Shown one piece after another: positions 32,741 to 42,057 of a stretch of DNA of 64,000 nucleotides; position 1 is the first letter of the stretch; each line of letters begins with the position of its first letter. The position numbers and the translations under genes are program-made. Below the pieces are notes generated by a model. That model did no database searches, was not told the DNA's origin, and saw only the letters and a program-made list of their open reading frames with translations. Where the stretch lies: the NCBI GenBank assembly GCA_004124295.1, contig SCKI01000012.1, positions 1 through 64,000 of the forward strand. The letters are read 5' to 3'. This stretch comes from Fidelibacterota bacterium. Its GTDB lineage: Bacteria; Fidelibacterota; Marinisomatia; SCGC-AAA003-L08; TS1B11.

Positions 32741-34426
32741 ATGGCAAGGCCGCCGGTCATGAATCCCGGCTATCGGGCCTGGCGGAGGACGGGTCGGAAG
32801 CTTGCGCTGATCCTGCTGCTGGGGATGATCTCCCTGCCGGGCCAGCAAGTGCAGTACCGTGAGGGGGATTGGGACTACCTCCCGTTCATGGCCGCCATCA
32901 CTTCCGCCTCGGACGGGGATGAGCAGCTGCTGTTCAGCACGCTGGACGGCCTGTTGGGATACGACTATTTCGCCGGCAGACTGGCCCCGCTGATCAGGTT
33001 GAACGCCGGCCTGCCCGATAAGGCTATCCACCATGTTTACCAGGATTCCCGGACCCGCGGCATCTGGGTGGTCCACGAGGCTGGCGTCTCGTTCCGGTTG
33101 GGGGTGGGTGGTGGCTGGCGGCATATATCCCGGGCGGCCCTGCCGGACTTTTTTGTGGCCCGCAGGGTGCGGCGGCTGGGCGGCAGTCCGGCAGGCATAT
33201 GGCTCGATAGCGATGGTGTGTATACTCTGCTGAACAGCTTCACCGGCGCATTTATCAGCCGGGATACGGCTCCGCCCCCCGGTGCGGTTGACTGGAATGT
33301 CAGCCCATTCGATTTCCCCTTTCCTATCGTGCTGACCACCTGGTTTGGAGCCGGTGACTGGCTGGTAACCCTCGATGGATTCGAGGGGCCCGGCCTGGTA
33401 TCCGCAAGGCCTGTGTTCCAGATTGAGGACCGGCAGCGCTATACCTGGCTGGCCACCGATCTGGGGCTGCTGTTCCGCGGCGATCCCTACTCCCGGCAGT
33501 TCAGTGCCCTGCCCGGCGGCATTGCTCCTGCCCAGGTCACCACGATCTACAGGGACGGCGATCTTATCTGGTTTGCCGACAACCCCTTCCGCCGCACAGG
33601 CCGGCCCGCGCAGCGCAGCGATGACTATTTTCTCTCTGCCTGGGACGAACGGGCCAATCGCTGGCGCTACTACCGGGGCAGCGAATCGGAGTCCATCGCC
33701 GGGACGGGAGTGAACAGCATGCTCAGGGTCGGCCGCGAACTCTGGCTGGCGACCATGCAGGGGATCGTCATATTACACACCCGCTCAGGTGAATGGCGTT
33801 CTCTACGGGCAAGTGCGGGCCTTAACGATGCGGCAGTCTGGGACCTGGTGCTCCACGACGGCCTGGTGTTTGCCGCCACGGCCCGGGGCATCAACCGGAT
33901 TGATCCCCGGAGGCGGATTATTCTGCCGGCGGACAGTTCACACCGTGCGCCGCCGGTGGCGGTCCATACCCTGACCAGCACCGGCACACGCCTGCTGGCC
34001 GGAACAGAAGCCGGCATCTACGAGTATAACGGCGCACTAGGCCCAGGTTGGCGCCGGGCGTCAAACCGGGCCGTGACCGCTATGGCGGCTGGAACCGCTG
34101 GCCTGTACGCCGCCGGGGGCAGGCAGATTTTCGTGGAGCGGCGCCCCGGTGCAGGGTTTGAGTTACTGTTGCTTGGCCTACCCATCGAAGGCAGGATATT
34201 GGGAATGGGTGGTTTTAAATCGTACATTTGGCTGGCGACCACGGAAGGCGCGCTGGCCTACGATGAACGCACAGGCAAGACAATTTTGCTGAAGTCAGGT
34301 TTGGGAAGTAGGGCCGGCGGACTGCCCGATAACTTTGTGTATGAAGTTCTGCCCGCTGCGGATAGGGTCTGGTTCGTGACCCGCGGGGGCGTCGCACGTT
34401 TTGATTGGAGATTCTATTTTGAATAG
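32741..34426 (+). CDS. Secreted beta-propeller protein
   Basis: 561 residues with a signal peptide (LALILLLGMISLPGQ) and no catalytic motif. Repeating phrases such as IWVVHEAGVSFRL, TWLATDLGLLFRG, LWLATMQGIVIL, VFAATARGINRI, LLAGTEAGIYEY, IWLATTEGALAY and VWFVTRGGVARF mark seven or more propeller blades of the two-component-regulator-propeller/YncE type. Start ATG 32741 or 32759. The stop lies downstream of the GWxTD gene start (8-base overlap), so the two are probably functionally linked. Confidence 0.75.
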   Translation: MARPPVMNPGYRAWRRTGRKLALILLLGMISLPGQQVQYREGDWDYLPFMAAITSASDGDEQLLFSTLDGLLGYDYFAGRLAPLIRLNAGLPDKAIHHVYQDSRTRGIWVVHEAGVSFRLGVGGGWRHISRAALPDFFVARRVRRLGGSPAGIWLDSDGVYTLLNSFTGAFISRDTAPPPGAVDWNVSPFDFPFPIVLTTWFGAGDWLVTLDGFEGPGLVSARPVFQIEDRQRYTWLATDLGLLFRGDPYSRQFSALPGGIAPAQVTTIYRDGDLIWFADNPFRRTGRPAQRSDDYFLSAWDERANRWRYYRGSESESIAGTGVNSMLRVGRELWLATMQGIVILHTRSGEWRSLRASAGLNDAAVWDLVLHDGLVFAATARGINRIDPRRRIILPADSSHRAPPVAVHTLTSTGTRLLAGTEAGIYEYNGALGPGWRRASNRAVTAMAAGTAGLYAAGGRQIFVERRPGAGFELLLLGLPIEGRILGMGGFKSYIWLATTEGALAYDERTGKTILLKSGLGSRAGGLPDNFVYEVLPAADRVWFVTRGGVARFDWRFYFE

Positions 34427-35720
34427 CCGTGTTGGCGCCATGCTGTTAATCGCAACCCTTGCGCTGGCCGCCCCGGATACCGTTTCGGGTCAGCCCGGAA
34501 CCCGCCGGGACCCTGATCGATTCGGACGGGAAGGCCGCGGCTCGCGCAATCCTTTCAAAGTAAGCATCAGCCAGCAGCCTGGCTTGTCAGGTGATTCATC
34601 CCTGGTGCATTTCTACACCGGAATCCCGCTGAGCCGTCTGGTCTTCATCCGTGCGGGCGGCGTATTTCAGGCCACCTATGAACTGTCCGTATTCGTTTTG
34701 AATGAGGACGAAATGGTGGTGGCCACCCGCATCTGGAATGAGTCGGTGGAAATGGAGCACTTCGCTGAAACGCGGGCGGCGGGGGAAAGGCACACCTCCT
34801 ATCTTGCCCTGCAGCTGCCTCCGGGCGAGTATAAGGTCGTGGCCCACCTGGTCGACCTGGATAACCGGGACCGTCTGACGGTGCGCAAAGATCTGCAGAT
34901 CGAGGAGCTGGAAAATGACAAGCTGGCCCTCGGCAGACCGCTGCTGATCCCCGCATTGACCGTGGGTGAGATTGACATGGCCACCCTGCAGCCGGTTTCC
35001 GAAGGACGCATTGTCAACACCAGTGACACTTTCTTTGTGCTGGTGACGATTCGTCTTGCCGACTCCGAGCCTGTGGAAGCCGTGCTGAAGTATTCCGTCA
35101 GCAGCGGCAAGGATGTCGTTTTGGAGCATGAAGTCCCCATCGCCCTGGAGCCGGGACTGTCCCAGCATCAGCAGGCGCTCCCCAGCGGCGCCCTGACGGG
35201 CCGTAAATACACCCTCAAGGTGCGACTGGAGGGCGCAGGCGAATCGGTCACCCAGTCTATGCCGATCCTGGTCGAGTGGCTGGGCTTCTCCGGGGCCATT
35301 GGCGATATCGACGATGCCGTTGACCAGACCCGGTATGTGGCCAGAGGCAAGCACATGAAGGCGATGCGCATTGCGAAAGGCGAAGAGAAAAAGAAAGCTT
35401 TTCTGGCCTTCTGGGATTCCCTCGATCCGACCCCGGGGACCGAGCGCAACGAGTTGATGGACGAATATTATTCCCGCGTGGCCTATGCCAATCTCCATTT
35501 CGAAACCTACCAGCCGGGCTGGCAATCCGACCGCGGCATGGTCTATATCATCTACGGGCCTCCTGATGACATACAGCACAATCCGGGGCGGTCGAACCGG
35601 CAGCCGTTCCAGGTCTGGAGGTATTTCAACAAGCAGTGGCAATTCGTCTTTGTAGATGTGAACATGTTCGGCGATTACCGCCTCATGTCACCCCTTTATC
35701 CGACCGGTGTCTCCCGCTAA
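34419..35720 (+). CDS. GWxTD-domain secreted protein
   Basis: About 433 residues with a signal peptide ending near TVSGQ, two beta-sandwich-like regions and the C-terminal GWxTD domain (PGWQSDRGMVYIIYGPP, then VWRYFN). The domain is largely restricted to FCB-group bacteria and has no established function. TTG 34419 with TTGGAGA 9 bases upstream is chosen over TTG 34401. It overlaps the nuclease gene by 14 bases. Confidence 0.85.
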   Translation: MNSRVGAMLLIATLALAAPDTVSGQPGTRRDPDRFGREGRGSRNPFKVSISQQPGLSGDSSLVHFYTGIPLSRLVFIRAGGVFQATYELSVFVLNEDEMVVATRIWNESVEMEHFAETRAAGERHTSYLALQLPPGEYKVVAHLVDLDNRDRLTVRKDLQIEELENDKLALGRPLLIPALTVGEIDMATLQPVSEGRIVNTSDTFFVLVTIRLADSEPVEAVLKYSVSSGKDVVLEHEVPIALEPGLSQHQQALPSGALTGRKYTLKVRLEGAGESVTQSMPILVEWLGFSGAIGDIDDAVDQTRYVARGKHMKAMRIAKGEEKKKAFLAFWDSLDPTPGTERNELMDEYYSRVAYANLHFETYQPGWQSDRGMVYIIYGPPDDIQHNPGRSNRQPFQVWRYFNKQWQFVFVDVNMFGDYRLMSPLYPTGVSR

Positions 35721-36540
35721 ACCGGCTGGCGGTTCGACCGAACCGGTCCGCTTCTCCTATTCCCGGCTGCAGTCCTACGGCAACTGTCCGGCCCAGTACC
35801 GCTACCGTTATATTGACCGCCTGCCGGAGCAGGGCCTGTCCATCGAGGCCTACCTGGGACGGCGCCTGCATGAGGTCCTGGAATGGCTCTACGACCCGGA
35901 CCGGTCCGCTGCCCAGCCATCTTTTGACGCGCTCCTGGCCCGGTTCCGCGAATCCTGGGCAGCCGCCTGGCAGCCGGACATCATGATTGCCCGGCCCGCC
36001 TGGCACACGGACGATTACTATCAGCTCGGTCAGCGGGCCCTGGCCGGATTCTATCGCCGCCATGAGCCATTTAATGCGCCGGTGACGCATGTGGAGCGAT
36101 CCTTTGCCCTCCCCCTGGAGGGGCTGCCGAACGTGGAGATCAGCGGCATCATGGACCGCACTGACCGCCTCGCCGAGGGCCATTGGGCCATCCACGATTA
36201 CAAATCGGGGCGCCGCATGATATCCGAGGCCAAGGCCGGCAGCGACCTGCAGATGCGCATCTACTTCTGGGCCCTGCAGCAGCTGGAAACCGGCATCGAG
36301 CAGGTTGACATTGTCTGGCACTTCCTGCAGCACGGCCGGTCGGTGACCTTGCCCTCGGTCGATTGGCAGATTGCCCGCATTGCCGCGCAGCTCCGCCGGA
36401 AGGTCGAGCCGCTGCTGGCGGTAGAGGAGCGGGCCGGGGCCCTGGAGCCGAAGGAATCGCCGCTCTGCGGCTGGTGCCATTATTGGGCTGCCTGCCCAGC
36501 CAAACGGGGCCAGACTCACCCGGCAAGGGTGGCGCAGTAA
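35707..36540 (+). CDS. Stand-alone RecB-like PD-(D/E)xK nuclease with Fe-S cysteines
   Basis: 277 residues, PDDEXK_1/Cas4-AddB type. Nuclease motifs: LGRRLHEVLEWLY (His), GIMDRTD (Asp), HDYKSGR (D-x-K). Cysteines at YGNCPAQY near the N-terminus and CGWCHYWAAC at the C-terminus match the four-Cys iron-sulfur staple of AddB and Cas4. No helicase or cas gene is in the window. GTG start inside the GWxTD gene. Likely a DNA-repair exonuclease. Confidence 0.88.
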   Translation: MSPAKPAGGSTEPVRFSYSRLQSYGNCPAQYRYRYIDRLPEQGLSIEAYLGRRLHEVLEWLYDPDRSAAQPSFDALLARFRESWAAAWQPDIMIARPAWHTDDYYQLGQRALAGFYRRHEPFNAPVTHVERSFALPLEGLPNVEISGIMDRTDRLAEGHWAIHDYKSGRRMISEAKAGSDLQMRIYFWALQQLETGIEQVDIVWHFLQHGRSVTLPSVDWQIARIAAQLRRKVEPLLAVEERAGALEPKESPLCGWCHYWAACPAKRGQTHPARVAQ

Positions 36541-36660
36541 GCGGCCCCAGCGCCACCAGATATGGGGGTACCTGGCAATCACACCGCTGTATCATGCCAC
36601 TTTATCGTGAAAGTCATTTCCATCCTCGACAGAGGCTGGTAACTTTGCCGAATCAACCGG

Positions 36661-38151
36661 GTGCCGCGGGCACCGTTTCCGCAGAATCATTTTTTGAGGC
36701 GTCTGGGTGCCGAATTGGGTTATGTGAATACTGATCTGAACGAGGGCGCCGTCCCTGCCGAGACCGGAGCAACCGGTATCCGGCGGGTCAGCTTCCATAC
36801 TCTCGGATGCAAGCTGAACCGGTCCGAAACCGACGCCCTGGCGGCCCAATTTGCTGCCCGGGGCTACCAGATCGTTCCCTTTCGGCAGCCTGCCGACCTG
36901 GCCGTCATCAACACCTGCACCGTCACCGGGGAGGCTGACGCCAAAAGCCGCCAGGCGATCCGCCAGGCTGTGGATCAGTCCCGGGCCACCCGCGTCGCCG
37001 CCATGGGCTGCTACACCCAGATGCACCCGCAGGAGGCCGCCGGGCTGGAAGGGATCGACCTGCTGCTGGGCACCCGCAACAAGTTTGAACTCATCGATCT
37101 GCTGCCCGAACTGGAGCGCCGCCCGGCCGGGGCCCCCCTGGTGCGTATCACCCCAACCGGTGAGGACCGGGTGTTTGATGAGGCGCCCTCCATTTCCGCC
37201 ACCGACCGGACCCGGGCTGCCCTGAAGGTCCAGGACGGTTGCGACTACGCCTGCACCTACTGCATTATCCCGGCGGCCAGAGGCGTCAGCCGGAGCCGGC
37301 CGTTGGCGGACTGCCTGGCCGAGGCCCGGGAACTGGTGCAGCGGGGTTATCGGGAGATCGTGCTCACCGGCGTTAATCTGGGCGCCTGGACTGCCGGAAA
37401 CCTGGTTTTCGACGATCTCCTGGAGGCGGTGAGCAATGTGGCCGGACTCCGGCGCATCAGGATCAGCTCCATTGAACCGAACCTGATCACCGAGCGGACC
37501 CTGCAGCTGCTGGCGGACAGGGAGAATATCTGCCACCATCTGCACCTGCCGCTGCAGCACGCCTCGGACCGGATACTGGGGGCCATGCGCAGGCGCTACA
37601 GTTTCGCCGACTATCGCCGCAAGGTGGACCGGGCCGTGGAACTGTTGCCCGATGTGGCCATCGGCGCCGATGTCATGGTAGGGTTCCCCGGCGAGAATGC
37701 GGAGGATTTCGAAGCACTTGCCCAGGCGTTGGCTGACCTGCCCAACAGCTACTACCATATTTTCCGCTACTCGGAGCGGGCGGGGACCCTGGCAACGGCC
37801 CTGGCCGGCAGCGTTGATCCCCGGGTCCGGCGGGAGCGGGCGCAGGTCCTGCGGGAGATCGCCCTGGAAAAGCAGCGGGCCTTCGCCCGGCGGTTTGTCG
37901 GGCAGACCCGCACGGTGTACTTCGAAAGCCGCACTGGGGAAGGCCGGTGGAGCGGTCTCACCGGCAATTACCTGCGCGTGCTCGTCTCTTCCAGTGATGA
38001 TATGGCCGCCCAACTGCGGCCGGTTGCCTTGCTGCGCGAATCCGGCGGCAGCCTTCATGGCGCCTTGTTGCAGGGCACTTTGTCGCGCGGCGCATCGTTG
38101 CCCGGCGCATCGTTGCCCGGCGCATCGTTGCCCGGCACAGTGGCGGCGTGA
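36661..38151 (+). CDS. mtaB: tRNA t6A37 methylthiotransferase
   Basis: About 496 residues, MiaB-type radical-SAM enzyme adding methylthio to t6A at tRNA position 37. Domains: UPF0004 with TLGCKLNRSETD, NTCTVTGEAD and GCYTQ (three auxiliary-cluster cysteines), radical SAM with CDYACTYC, then TRAM-like end. The last ~28 residues carry 15-base tandem repeats. The start is uncertain: GTG 36661, or GTG 36724, which fits the family length better. GTGA overlap with the kinase gene. Confidence 0.92.
   Translation: MPRAPFPQNHFLRRLGAELGYVNTDLNEGAVPAETGATGIRRVSFHTLGCKLNRSETDALAAQFAARGYQIVPFRQPADLAVINTCTVTGEADAKSRQAIRQAVDQSRATRVAAMGCYTQMHPQEAAGLEGIDLLLGTRNKFELIDLLPELERRPAGAPLVRITPTGEDRVFDEAPSISATDRTRAALKVQDGCDYACTYCIIPAARGVSRSRPLADCLAEARELVQRGYREIVLTGVNLGAWTAGNLVFDDLLEAVSNVAGLRRIRISSIEPNLITERTLQLLADRENICHHLHLPLQHASDRILGAMRRRYSFADYRRKVDRAVELLPDVAIGADVMVGFPGENAEDFEALAQALADLPNSYYHIFRYSERAGTLATALAGSVDPRVRRERAQVLREIALEKQRAFARRFVGQTRTVYFESRTGEGRWSGLTGNYLRVLVSSSDDMAAQLRPVALLRESGGSLHGALLQGTLSRGASLPGASLPGASLPGTVAA
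38059..38133 (+). repeat. 15-base tandem repeat in the mtaB 3' end
   Basis: Three perfect GGCGCATCGTTGCCC units (38089-38133) follow two degenerate units (38059, 38074). Each codes a pentapeptide G-A-S-L-P, resembling the A-x-L-x-x pentapeptide repeat pattern. In-frame copy changes would not disrupt the gene. Confidence 0.9.
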
Positions 38152-38789
38152 ACAGCTTCATAGGCATCGCCGGGAATATCGGTGTGGGGAAGACCACCTT
38201 CACCGAACTGGTGGCCGAGCATTTCGGGATCACCTCCTACTTCGAGTCGGTCATCGACAATCCTTATTTAGAAGATTTTTATGGCAATATGGATCGTTGG
38301 AGTTTCCAGTTGCAAATATACTTCCTGCACCACCGCTTCCGGACCCATATGGCCATGTCCGAAAACAGCGGCGGCACCGTCCAGGACCGGACCATCTACG
38401 AGGATGTGGAAATCTTTGCCCGGAACCTGCATGAAATGGGCTACATGTCCGATCGGGACTGGGACAACTACCGGGAACTGTTCGCCATGATGACCTCCTT
38501 CCTGCGCAAACCCGATCTGATCATCTACCTGCAGGCCTCCACCGATACGCTGCTCTCCCGGATCAGGGGCCGGGACCGGGATTTTGAGCGCTCCATCGAC
38601 CCCGAGTACCTGCACAGCCTCAACGTGGCCTACGACCGCTGGATCGGCAGCATCCGGGAGACGGAGCCGGTGATGCTGGTTGACACCAACCGGCTGAATG
38701 TCTTCACCGACAAGGCGGCGGTAACCGAACTGCTGGAGGAGATCGGCCAGCGCCTGGCTGCCGGACAGATGTCTGGCCGGGAGGGCTGA
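38148..38789 (+). CDS. Deoxynucleoside kinase
   Basis: A 213-residue dNK-family kinase phosphorylating deoxynucleosides for salvage. P-loop GNIGVGKTT at 9-17, the DRS-type motif as QDRTIYED, and LID-like RIRGRDRDFE. GTG start within the mtaB stop. Specificity (dA/dG or pyrimidines) not resolvable. Confidence 0.92.
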   Translation: MNSFIGIAGNIGVGKTTFTELVAEHFGITSYFESVIDNPYLEDFYGNMDRWSFQLQIYFLHHRFRTHMAMSENSGGTVQDRTIYEDVEIFARNLHEMGYMSDRDWDNYRELFAMMTSFLRKPDLIIYLQASTDTLLSRIRGRDRDFERSIDPEYLHSLNVAYDRWIGSIRETEPVMLVDTNRLNVFTDKAAVTELLEEIGQRLAAGQMSGREG

Positions 38790-38793
38790 GCCG

Positions 38794-39444
38794 TTGGCCC
38801 GGCAAAAGGACCGGCGGCTGGCCGTATTCGTATCGGGCCGGGGCAGCAATTTCAGGGCCATTCAGGAGGCCATCGAGGCCGGGGCCATCCCGGCGCAGGT
38901 GGTGCTGGTGGTGACCCACGATCCTTCCTGCGGCGCGGCCGGTTACGCCCGGGAGCTCGGTATTGAACTGCTCCGCTACCCCGCCCCTGGTGCCGGGCCG
39001 GCCGATCTGGCCGAGGCCCTGGGCGCCGCCCGCATCGACTACGCCCTGCTGGCCGGCTACCTTAAACGGGTGCCGGAGGAGGTGGTCCGGGCCTACCGGC
39101 GCCGGATGCTGAATATCCATCCGGCCCTGTTGCCCCGATACGGCGGACCGGGTTTCTATGGCCGCAGAGTGCACGAGGCAGTGTTGGCCTCCGGCGATGC
39201 CAGCAGCGGTCCCAGCGTCCATTTCGTCGATGAGGAGTATGACCACGGCCCCATTCTGGCCCAGGCGACCGTACCGGTCCTCGCCGGCGATACCCCGGAG
39301 AGCCTCGCCGCCCGGGTCCTGCAGCAGGAGCACCAACTCTATCCCGCGGCCGTGGCGGCCCTCTGCCGGGGGGAGGTGGTCTGGTCCGCAGCGGGACAGC
39401 CCGCGCTGAAAACAGCAGGCCGTCTGCAGATCGCGCCCGATTGA
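38794..39444 (+). CDS. purN: Phosphoribosylglycinamide formyltransferase
   Basis: 216 residues; transfers formyl from 10-formyl-THF to GAR in purine synthesis. VSGRGSNFRAI, NIHPALLPRYGG (catalytic Asn, His) and VHFVDEEYDHGPIL (catalytic Asp) are present. TTG start at 38794. purH follows directly. Confidence 0.94.
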   Translation: MARQKDRRLAVFVSGRGSNFRAIQEAIEAGAIPAQVVLVVTHDPSCGAAGYARELGIELLRYPAPGAGPADLAEALGAARIDYALLAGYLKRVPEEVVRAYRRRMLNIHPALLPRYGGPGFYGRRVHEAVLASGDASSGPSVHFVDEEYDHGPILAQATVPVLAGDTPESLAARVLQQEHQLYPAAVAALCRGEVVWSAAGQPALKTAGRLQIAPD

Positions 39445-39446
39445 GC

Positions 39447-40979
39447 ATGGCCGCAGCCTCCAAGCGGGCCTTCATCTCCGTCTGGGACAAAACCGGGTTG
39501 CCGGAGCTGGCCGTCTATCTCCGCGAGCAGGGCTATCGTATCGTCTCCACCGGCGGCAGCGCCCGGGCGATTGAGGCGGCCGGTGTGGCGGTGGAATCGG
39601 TCGAAAGCATCGTCGGGCAGCCGGCCCTGATGGGAGGCCGCCTGAAGACCCTTGACGGGCGCATTTTCGGCCCCATCCTGTTCGACCGCGACCAGGCCTC
39701 CCACCGGCAGGATCTGGAACTGCTGGGGCAGCCGCCCATCGACCTGGTGGTGGTGAATCTCTATCCCTTCGCGCGATTGCTGAACGACGGCCTCAGCCGG
39801 GCAGAGATGATCGAATACATCGACATCGGAGGACCGGGCCTTTTGCGGGCGGCGGCCAAGAATCACCGCCATGTGCTGGTGGTGGGCCAGACCGGCCACT
39901 ACGACCGGCTCCGCCAGCTCATCGACACCTACGGCGAGGAGATTCCGCTGGCCCACCGGGAGGCGCTGGCGGCCGAAGTTTTTCAGCTCACCGCCGCCTA
40001 CGATCAAGCCATTGCCGGCTATTTTTCCGCCGCTGATGATCCCCTGCCGGCAGCCCTCAATATCCATGCGCTGCTGGAGCAACCGCTACGCTACGGCGAG
40101 AATCCCCACCAGCAAGCCAGCTTCTACCTGCCCCCGGGCAGTCCGCTCCCCTGGAGACAACTCCACGGCAGTGAGCTGTCGTTTAACAATTACAGCGATA
40201 TCGATGCGGCCCGGGCCATAGTGGCCGAGTTCGCCGAACCGGCGGCGGTCATCGTGAAGCATGCCAATCCCTGCGGCTTTGGTCTGGGCGGGACTCCGCT
40301 GGAAGCGTGGCGATGCGCCCTGAGCACCGATCCGCTAAGCAGTTTCGGGGGCATTGTGGCCTTCAACCGTCCGTTGGATGCCGCCACGGCCGCCGCGTTG
40401 GCGGAGCTGTTCCTGGAGTGCATCATCGCGCCGGGATTCGACGCCGAGGCCCTGGAGCGGTTGCGGAAAAAGAAGCCCCTGCGCCTCTTGGAGGCCCGGC
40501 CGGTAGAGGCAGACCGGGCCGTGGATATCCGCAGCGCCGCAGGCGGTTTTCTGGTCCAGACCCGGGATGCCGGCGAGGCAAATCAAGACTGGAGCCTGGC
40601 CACTCAACGGGAACCGGAGCCCCAGGAAATGCAGGCCCTGCGTTTAGCTTGGAAAATGGTTAGATTTGTGAAGTCAAATGCCATCGTTTTTGCCAATGAC
40701 GTGCAACTGCTGGGCGTTGGCGCGGGGCAGATGTCGCGGGTGGATGCGGTTCGGCTGGCGGGCCTGAAAGCAGGCCAGGCCGATCTGGACCTGGCGGGCG
40801 CAGTGATGGCCTCGGATGCCTTTTTCCCCTTTGCCGACGGGGTCAGTCTCGCGGCGGAGATGGGCATCAGGGCGGTGGTGCAGCCCGGGGGCAGCATCCG
40901 GGATGCTGAAGTCATCGCCCAAGCCGATGAATTGGGGCTGTCGATGCTGTTTACCGGCAGGCGGCATTTCAGACATTAG
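39447..40979 (+). CDS. purH: Bifunctional AICAR transformylase/IMP cyclohydrolase
   Basis: About 510 residues; last two steps of IMP synthesis. N-terminal MGS-like domain with STGGSARAI and GGRLKTLDGRIFGPIL, C-terminal transformylase with LRYGENPHQQASFY, VKHANPCG, VKSNAIVFAND and QPGGSIRDAEVI. The MGS motif differs from the usual GGRVKTLHPKxHGG. ATG 39447 is favoured over TTG 39441 in the purN stop. Confidence 0.95.
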   Translation: MAAASKRAFISVWDKTGLPELAVYLREQGYRIVSTGGSARAIEAAGVAVESVESIVGQPALMGGRLKTLDGRIFGPILFDRDQASHRQDLELLGQPPIDLVVVNLYPFARLLNDGLSRAEMIEYIDIGGPGLLRAAAKNHRHVLVVGQTGHYDRLRQLIDTYGEEIPLAHREALAAEVFQLTAAYDQAIAGYFSAADDPLPAALNIHALLEQPLRYGENPHQQASFYLPPGSPLPWRQLHGSELSFNNYSDIDAARAIVAEFAEPAAVIVKHANPCGFGLGGTPLEAWRCALSTDPLSSFGGIVAFNRPLDAATAAALAELFLECIIAPGFDAEALERLRKKKPLRLLEARPVEADRAVDIRSAAGGFLVQTRDAGEANQDWSLATQREPEPQEMQALRLAWKMVRFVKSNAIVFANDVQLLGVGAGQMSRVDAVRLAGLKAGQADLDLAGAVMASDAFFPFADGVSLAAEMGIRAVVQPGGSIRDAEVIAQADELGLSMLFTGRRHFRH

Positions 40980-41011
40980 GATGAAGTATAAATATGGGAA
41001 TATGAGAAATC

Positions 41012-42043
41012 ATGAACAGTAACGGCCAGCCGCGCGGGCGCTTTGCGCAGATATTCGCCAAGGACATTGCCATTGATCTGGGTACGGCCAACACCCTTAT
41101 CTGGGTCAAGGGGCAGGGCATCCTGGTCAATGAGCCGTCCATCGTAGCCAAGAATCTGGACACGAACAAGGTTATTGCCGTGGGCAACGAGGCCAAGGAG
41201 ATGCTGGGCAAGACCCACCACAACCTGACCACGGTGCGGCCGCTCAAAGATGGGGTCATCGCCGATTTCCAGATGGCGGACGGCATGCTGCAGGGCTTTA
41301 TCCGCAAGATGCGGCTCTCGCGCATCGCCCGGCCCCGGATGGTGATCTGTATTCCCTCGGGAGTGACGCCGGTGGAGCAGCGCGCGGTGCGGGAATCGGC
41401 GGAACGGGCCAACGCCCGGGAAGTCTACCTGATTGAGGAACCGGTGGCCGCGGCCATCGGGATCGGCCTGGATATCTCCAAGCCGGTGGGCAATATGATC
41501 GTCGATATCGGGGGCGGAACCACGGAGATCGCGGTCATTGCCCTGAACGGTATCGTCGCCAAGGAGGCCATCAGGGTGGCCGGGGATGCGGAGGACCAGG
41601 CCATCATCAACTGGTTCCACGACAAACACAAACTGGAGGTCGGCTATGCTACCGCGGAAAGGATCAAGTTGGAAGTCGGCACCGGCTACAACAGCGACCT
41701 GACCGTGGTGACGGTGAAGGGCCGGGACATGGTGTCAGGGATTCCCAAAATCATTGAAGTGGGGCCGGAAGAGATTCGCAAAGCCCTGTGGGACACCTTG
41801 CAACAGATCATCGGCGCCATCCGGCGGGCGCTGGAAAGGACACCTCCGGAGCTCAGCGCCGATATCCTCGACCGCGGCATCATCCTCACCGGGGGTGGGG
41901 CGCTGCTGAAGGGACTGGATGAGATTCTCCGGGAAGAGACCAACCTGCCGGTCCATGTCTCCGAAGAACCGCTGCTCAGTGTGGTCCGGGGGACAGGGAT
42001 GGTCCTCGAGGATTTGAAGAAGTACGCTTCCGTTCTGCTCTGA
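41012..42043 (+). CDS. mreB: Rod-shape determining actin MreB
   Basis: 343 residues, cytoplasmic actin homologue that guides the cell-wall elongation complex. Contains IAIDLGTANTLIW, DGVIADFQ, EEPVAAAIGIGLD, VDIGGGTTEIAVI and ILTGGGALLKG. First gene of the complete mreB-mreC-mreD-mrdA-rodA operon. Confidence 0.98.
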   Translation: MNSNGQPRGRFAQIFAKDIAIDLGTANTLIWVKGQGILVNEPSIVAKNLDTNKVIAVGNEAKEMLGKTHHNLTTVRPLKDGVIADFQMADGMLQGFIRKMRLSRIARPRMVICIPSGVTPVEQRAVRESAERANAREVYLIEEPVAAAIGIGLDISKPVGNMIVDIGGGTTEIAVIALNGIVAKEAIRVAGDAEDQAIINWFHDKHKLEVGYATAERIKLEVGTGYNSDLTVVTVKGRDMVSGIPKIIEVGPEEIRKALWDTLQQIIGAIRRALERTPPELSADILDRGIILTGGGALLKGLDEILREETNLPVHVSEEPLLSVVRGTGMVLEDLKKYASVLL

Positions 42044-42057
42044 TAAGCCGTTCGGCT

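Noticed and set aside
36660-36674. GGTGCC/GGCACC inverted repeat at the mtaB start as regulatory hairpin
   Set aside because: Six base pairs with a three-base loop and no T tract; likely chance in GC-rich DNA.
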